The translations under genes and the position numbers were made by a program. Of a stretch of DNA of 33,131 bases, positions 30,102-33,131 are shown one piece after another. Under the pieces are notes generated by a model. The model did no database searches, was not told the origin of the DNA, and saw only the letters and a list, made by a program, of their open reading frames with translations. The stretch is from Chloroflexota bacterium (GTDB lineage: Bacteria; Chloroflexota; Limnocylindria; Limnocylindrales; CSP1-4), in the NCBI GenBank assembly GCA_013815585.1, contig JACDFU010000008.1, forward strand, positions 1 through 33,131, given 5' to 3'. Position 1 is the first letter of the stretch. Every line of letters begins with the position of its first letter.

Positions 30102-30473
30102 TCAGGGCAACCGGAAGCCCACGATGCGGAGCTGAATCTCTGAGTCCGGCTCGGCGCTGAAGCCGATTTCGACCTCCACGTCGGTGCCGGCCGGGAGGTA
30201 GTCGATGTCCACCTCACTGACCTCCTCGCTGCCGTCGACGTCGGCGCTGGCTTCGAGCACGATGGCCTCGGCCGCCTCGTCGCCCTGATTGGTCACGGTG
30301 ACCGGGGCATACCAGCCGAGGTCGCTGGTATGCGCCTTCTCCAGGTGGATCTCTGCGACCGGGCTGGGAGGCGTCTCCTCGGAGAGGCCATCGAGGAAGA
30401 GAAACGCAACGAGCCCGCCGATAGCCACCACGCTGAGACCCAGCACGAGCCACTCCAGCCAGTTCCGTTTCAT
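30102..30473 (-). CDS. TIGR02588-like membrane-anchored protein
   Basis: Protein of 123 residues with one N-terminal membrane helix (WLEWLVLGLSVVAIGGLVAFLFLDGL) and an external beta-rich, acidic domain (AEIHLEKAHTSDLGWYAPVTVTNQGDEAAEAIVLEASADVDGSEEVSEVDIDYLPAGTDVEVEIGF). It matches, from memory, the TIGR02588 family of unknown function. ATG 30473 overlaps the stop of the TIGR02587-like gene by four bases (ATGA), so the two are translated together and probably work together. The track start (30725) belongs to a longer spurious extension inside that gene. Confidence 0.87.
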   Translation of the reverse strand: MKRNWLEWLVLGLSVVAIGGLVAFLFLDGLSEETPPSPVAEIHLEKAHTSDLGWYAPVTVTNQGDEAAEAIVLEASADVDGSEEVSEVDIDYLPAGTDVEVEIGFSAEPDSEIQLRIVGFRLP

Positions 30474-31462
30474 GCGCCCGCTCCGGCTGTCCCGGGAGCT
30501 GGCGAGGTGCGCTTGCCACGTCCCCGCTTCTTCCGGCCGGTGCCTCTGCCGTCCTCGGCGCCCGCGGCACCCCCGCCACCCTCGTCGCTTTCGTCCCTTT
30601 CGTCGTTCCCGCTGACGATCAGCAGTCGCCCGGCCGCGGCCCCGAAGGAGGCCACGACGCCGAGCATGATCATCGGACCGATGATCGCTCGCAAACTCAC
30701 GCCGTCGGTCCGCCCGAAGGCCCATAACAGGAGCAGGGAGACGAGCAGGCTCACCGCGTAGGTGGCCAGGGTCTCGGTCAACGGCCCGCTGATCGGCCCG
30801 TCAGCCGGTGGGCGGGCTCGACCGCCGCGGAACTCCGCGTAGAAGACGATCGAGAGATTGATCAGGAAGCTGGCGGCCATGGCGAGCAGGAGCAGCCACC
30901 AGTCCGCCTCCACGCCGAGCAGCAGCGGCTCCTCGGTTGGTGCCACGTTGAGGGCGAAGAGCAATGCCCCGCCGGCCGCCACCAGCAGCCGGCCGAAGGA
31001 GCCCACCGGTGCACCTGATGGCGAGCCCCGATCGTCGTCCGAACCCTGTGAGCCATCGCCGGCGAATTGCGTAGACGCTACGGAGATGCCGATCGAGATG
31101 GCGATGGCCTCGAGCGCGACGGTGCCGGCCACCTGGCGGGGATCGGTGGAGACGTTGATCCGGCCAAGGACGAACAGGGCGACAAGCGCCACCACGATCG
31201 CCAGACCGATGGCCTCAATGGAATCGATCAGCAGCTCGGTTGTGTTCCGTTCCCGCCTGAACCCGCTCAATGAGTTGTACCCGACGACCACCGCCGACGT
31301 GATGCCCAGAAGGACGAGAATCTTCCAGCCGCTGAGCAGGAAACCCGCATTCCAGGTCTCCTGGGTGAAGAGCAGCGGAAGGCCGATGAGAAGCCCACCG
31401 AGCACCGCCCGGAGGTACTCGCGGCCGGTCTGCCGGACGTCGTCGTGGGCGGTGTCGGGCAG
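30470..31462 (-). CDS. TIGR02587-like integral membrane protein, apparent CTG start
   Basis: Polytopic membrane protein with about seven hydrophobic segments, such as VLGGLLIGLPLLFTQETW, ILVLLGITSAVVVGYNSL, IGLAIVVALVALFVLG, LLVAAGGALLFALNVAP and TYAVSLLVSLLLLWAFG, and a charged, Gly-rich, basic C-tail. It resembles TIGR02587, a family of unknown function paired with TIGR02588. The track starts at GTG 31405, which would cut into the first conserved segment. In-frame sequence upstream (PDTAHDDVRQTGREYLRA) looks coding, yet between the in-frame stop near 31516 and 31405 there is no ATG, GTG or TTG. CTG 31462 follows GGAGGG by six bases and is my proposed start (330 residues). Confidence 0.82.
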   Translation of the reverse strand: MPDTAHDDVRQTGREYLRAVLGGLLIGLPLLFTQETWNAGFLLSGWKILVLLGITSAVVVGYNSLSGFRRERNTTELLIDSIEAIGLAIVVALVALFVLGRINVSTDPRQVAGTVALEAIAISIGISVASTQFAGDGSQGSDDDRGSPSGAPVGSFGRLLVAAGGALLFALNVAPTEEPLLLGVEADWWLLLLAMAASFLINLSIVFYAEFRGGRARPPADGPISGPLTETLATYAVSLLVSLLLLWAFGRTDGVSLRAIIGPMIMLGVVASFGAAAGRLLIVSGNDERDESDEGGGGAAGAEDGRGTGRKKRGRGKRTSPAPGTAGAGA

Positions 31463-31575
31463 CGGTTTCCCTCCAGGCCAGCAGGCAGGCCACTCGGCGG
31501 AGTTAGGATAGCCGCCGAATCAGCCCCCTGAGTGAGAGACGCGCCAGCTTGAGCAGACACCGCACGGAGCGAACA

Positions 31576-33131
31576 GTGGGCGGCCAGGGGCCGGCCGCAC
31601 CGTCGGCCGCCCAGGAAACCGCCGCCCAGAGCCCTGCCGCAGCTCCGGCCGTTCCGGACACCGCCGCCCAGAGCCCTGCCGCAGCTCCGGCCGTTCCGGA
31701 CACCGCCGCCCAGAGCCCTGCCGCACCGCCGGCCCTCCGCAGAGCCGTCGTGCGAGGCTTGGCTGAGCCGCTGTCCGAGCCAGCGACCGCGGCCCAGACG
31801 CAGGAGCGCGAGGAAACGCGGCGCATGCCGAGGCACCGATCGTGGGCCGAGCCGTTCCGCATCAAGGTCGTTGAGCCGATCCGGCTGCTCTCGCGGCCCG
31901 AGCGCGAGACGGCCGCTGCGGAGGCGGGCTACAACACGTTCCTCCTGCGCAGCGAGGACGTCTTCATCGACCTGCTGACGGACAGCGGCACCAGCGCGAT
32001 GTCCGACTACCAGTGGGCCGGGATGATGCTCGGGGACGAGGCCTACGCGGGCAGCCGCAACTTCTACCACCTGCTGGAGGCAGTTCAGTCGGCCTACGGC
32101 TACGCATACATGGTGCCTACCCACCAGGGCCGGGGCGCGGAGCACATCCTCTCCAAGCTGCTGATCGAACCGGGCGACCACGTGCCCGGGAACATGTACT
32201 TCACGACCACGCGGCTTCACCAGGAGCTGGCCGGCGCGACCTTCCACGACGTGATCATCGACGAGGCTCACGACCCGGACTCCGAGCATCTCTTCAAGGG
32301 CAACGTCGACGTGCACAAGCTCTCAGCGCTGGTGGACGAGGTCGGTGCGGATCGCGTGCCCTACATGTCGGTCGCTGCCACGGTCAACATGGCCGGCGGG
32401 CAGCCGATCTCGATGGAGAACATGCGAGCGATCAGGGCCTACTGCGCGGCCAAGGAGATCCCCGTCATGCTCGACGCCACGCGGGCGGTCGAGAACGCCT
32501 ACTTCATCAAGCTCCGCGAGCCCGGCTACGCCGACCGCTCCGTGGCCGAGATCCTGCGCGAGTTCTGCTCACTATCCGACGGCTGCACGATGAGCGGAAA
32601 GAAGGATGCTCTGGTCAACATCGGCGGCTGGCTTGCCCTCAATGACCGCGACCTCTTCGATCGTGCCAGCAACCTTGTCGTGGTGTACGAGGGTCTGCAT
32701 ACATACGGCGGGATGAGCGGGCGGGACATGGAGGCGATGGCGCGGGGGATCGAGGAGTCGGTCCAGGAGGACCACATCCGAGCCCGCATCGGCCAGGTCG
32801 AGTACCTGGGCCGGCACCTGATCGACGAAGGCGTGCCGATTGTGCGGCCGATCGGCGGCCACGCCATCTTCATCGACGCACGCCGTTTCTACCCGCAGAT
32901 CAGCCAGGACGACTTCCCGGCCCAGACCTTGGCCGCCGAGCTGTATGTCGACTCCGGCGTCAGGGCCATGGAGCGCGGGATCGTGTCCGCGGGTCGGAAC
33001 CAGCAGACCGGCGACCACAACCGGCCGAAGCTCGAGCTCCTCCGGCTGACGCTGCCGCGGCGCGTCTACACGCAGGCGCACATGGACGTCACCTGGGAAT
33101 CGGTCGCTGAGCTGTACGAGAAGCGTGACGA
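31576..33131 (+). CDS. tnaA: Tryptophanase (beta-eliminating lyase), partial at right edge, repeat-bearing N-terminus
   Basis: PLP enzyme that splits tryptophan to indole, pyruvate and ammonia; cytoplasmic. Open to the window end, so absent from the track. Family sequence begins at about 31850 (WAEPFRIKVVEPIRLLSRPERE) and includes DVFIDLLTDSGTSAMSD, GDEAYAGSRNFYHL, VPTHQGRGAEHIL, PVMLDATRAVENAYFIKLRE, the PLP lysine in MSGKKDALV and ELLRLTLPRRVYTQAHMD. About 80 Ala/Pro-rich residues precede it, with a 14-residue repeat AAQSPAAAPAVPDT. GTG 31576 has GGAG six bases upstream; ATG 31825, giving a standard N-terminus, is the alternative. Tyrosine phenol-lyase is a close relative and cannot be fully excluded. 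Confidence 0.85.
   Translation, partial: MGGQGPAAPSAAQETAAQSPAAAPAVPDTAAQSPAAAPAVPDTAAQSPAAPPALRRAVVRGLAEPLSEPATAAQTQEREETRRMPRHRSWAEPFRIKVVEPIRLLSRPERETAAAEAGYNTFLLRSEDVFIDLLTDSGTSAMSDYQWAGMMLGDEAYAGSRNFYHLLEAVQSAYGYAYMVPTHQGRGAEHILSKLLIEPGDHVPGNMYFTTTRLHQELAGATFHDVIIDEAHDPDSEHLFKGNVDVHKLSALVDEVGADRVPYMSVAATVNMAGGQPISMENMRAIRAYCAAKEIPVMLDATRAVENAYFIKLREPGYADRSVAEILREFCSLSDGCTMSGKKDALVNIGGWLALNDRDLFDRASNLVVVYEGLHTYGGMSGRDMEAMARGIEESVQEDHIRARIGQVEYLGRHLIDEGVPIVRPIGGHAIFIDARRFYPQISQDDFPAQTLAAELYVDSGVRAMERGIVSAGRNQQTGDHNRPKLELLRLTLPRRVYTQAHMDVTWESVAELYEKRD
31606..31725 (+). repeat. 42-bp tandem repeat (minisatellite) at the 5' end of tnaA
   Basis: Two full identical 42-bp units (31621-31662, 31663-31704) start GCCGCCCAGAGCCCTGCC. 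A third runs 21 bp (31705-31725) before diverging, and a degenerate partial unit precedes at 31606. The unit is 14 codons long, so copy-number change keeps the tnaA frame. It encodes AAQSPAAAPAVPDT. Confidence 0.9.

Noticed and set aside
31215-31493. 92-residue minus-strand ORF (MACLLAWRETAARH...) as the true start of the TIGR02587-like protein
   Set aside because: It has a GTG start near the TATCCT element but is in the wrong frame for the membrane protein and soon becomes Arg/Pro-rich.

Overview
This is a 33 kb piece of a very GC-rich bacterial chromosome. Most genes are housekeeping or metabolic, tightly packed on both strands. There is no phage, CRISPR array or intact insertion sequence. 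The mix fits Chloroflexota, perhaps the Limnocylindria/Ellin6529 side: GH57 glycogen enzymes, a DUF3417-type glucan phosphorylase, a Glu-type RpiB, a 7Fe ferredoxin, a zinc-ribbon/cyclase/ATPase/TPR giant protein, GTG/TTG starts, and many start codons a few bases after a -10-like hexamer. The taxonomic call is inference only.

Layout. (1) 1-7040, glycogen metabolism: a minus-strand run of glgP, a GH57 glucanotransferase/amylase-like enzyme and a GH57 branching enzyme (cut by the left edge), divergent from glgA. (2) 7065-12156, minus strand: alpha/beta hydrolase, secreted polysaccharide deacetylase, beta-CASP metallo-beta-lactamase nuclease, YczE-like membrane protein. (3) 12277-14712: fabI, a 435 bp gap holding an array of small GCAT-type hairpins, then a SIS-domain isomerase. 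(4) 14807-17012: a Gly-rich membrane-anchored protein, a double hairpin, a secreted CHRD protein, a GNAT acetyltransferase and tRNA-Gly(UCC). (5) 17121-20687: the 1188-residue cyclase/ATPase/TPR protein. (6) 20708-24091: a decayed S51-peptidase-like gene, hemerythrin, rpiB, a LOG-family protein, a lipoprotein and a tiny YHS protein. (7) 24092-24824: a candidate response-regulator operator, a 60-residue membrane ORF, a strong hairpin and a 7Fe ferredoxin. (8) 24827-28865: an ABC-2 exporter pair, divergent from a BtuF-like binding protein and a methyltransferase. (9) 28866-33131: a repeat-rich gap, proC, the TIGR02588/TIGR02587 membrane pair and tryptophanase (cut by the right edge) with an N-terminal minisatellite.

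How it works together. Region 1 is a nearly complete glycogen module: GlgA makes alpha-1,4 chains, the GH57 branching enzyme branches them, and GlgP and the second GH57 protein remodel or degrade them. The other genes look like independent single units or pairs. The most unusual signals are non-coding: a hexamer (TANNNT or CANNNT) followed by exactly six bases and the start codon at nine genes, the hairpin array after fabI, the 11-bp-phased repeats upstream of a small membrane ORF, and the 42-bp repeats opening the tryptophanase gene. One gene (TIGR02587) appears to start at CTG.
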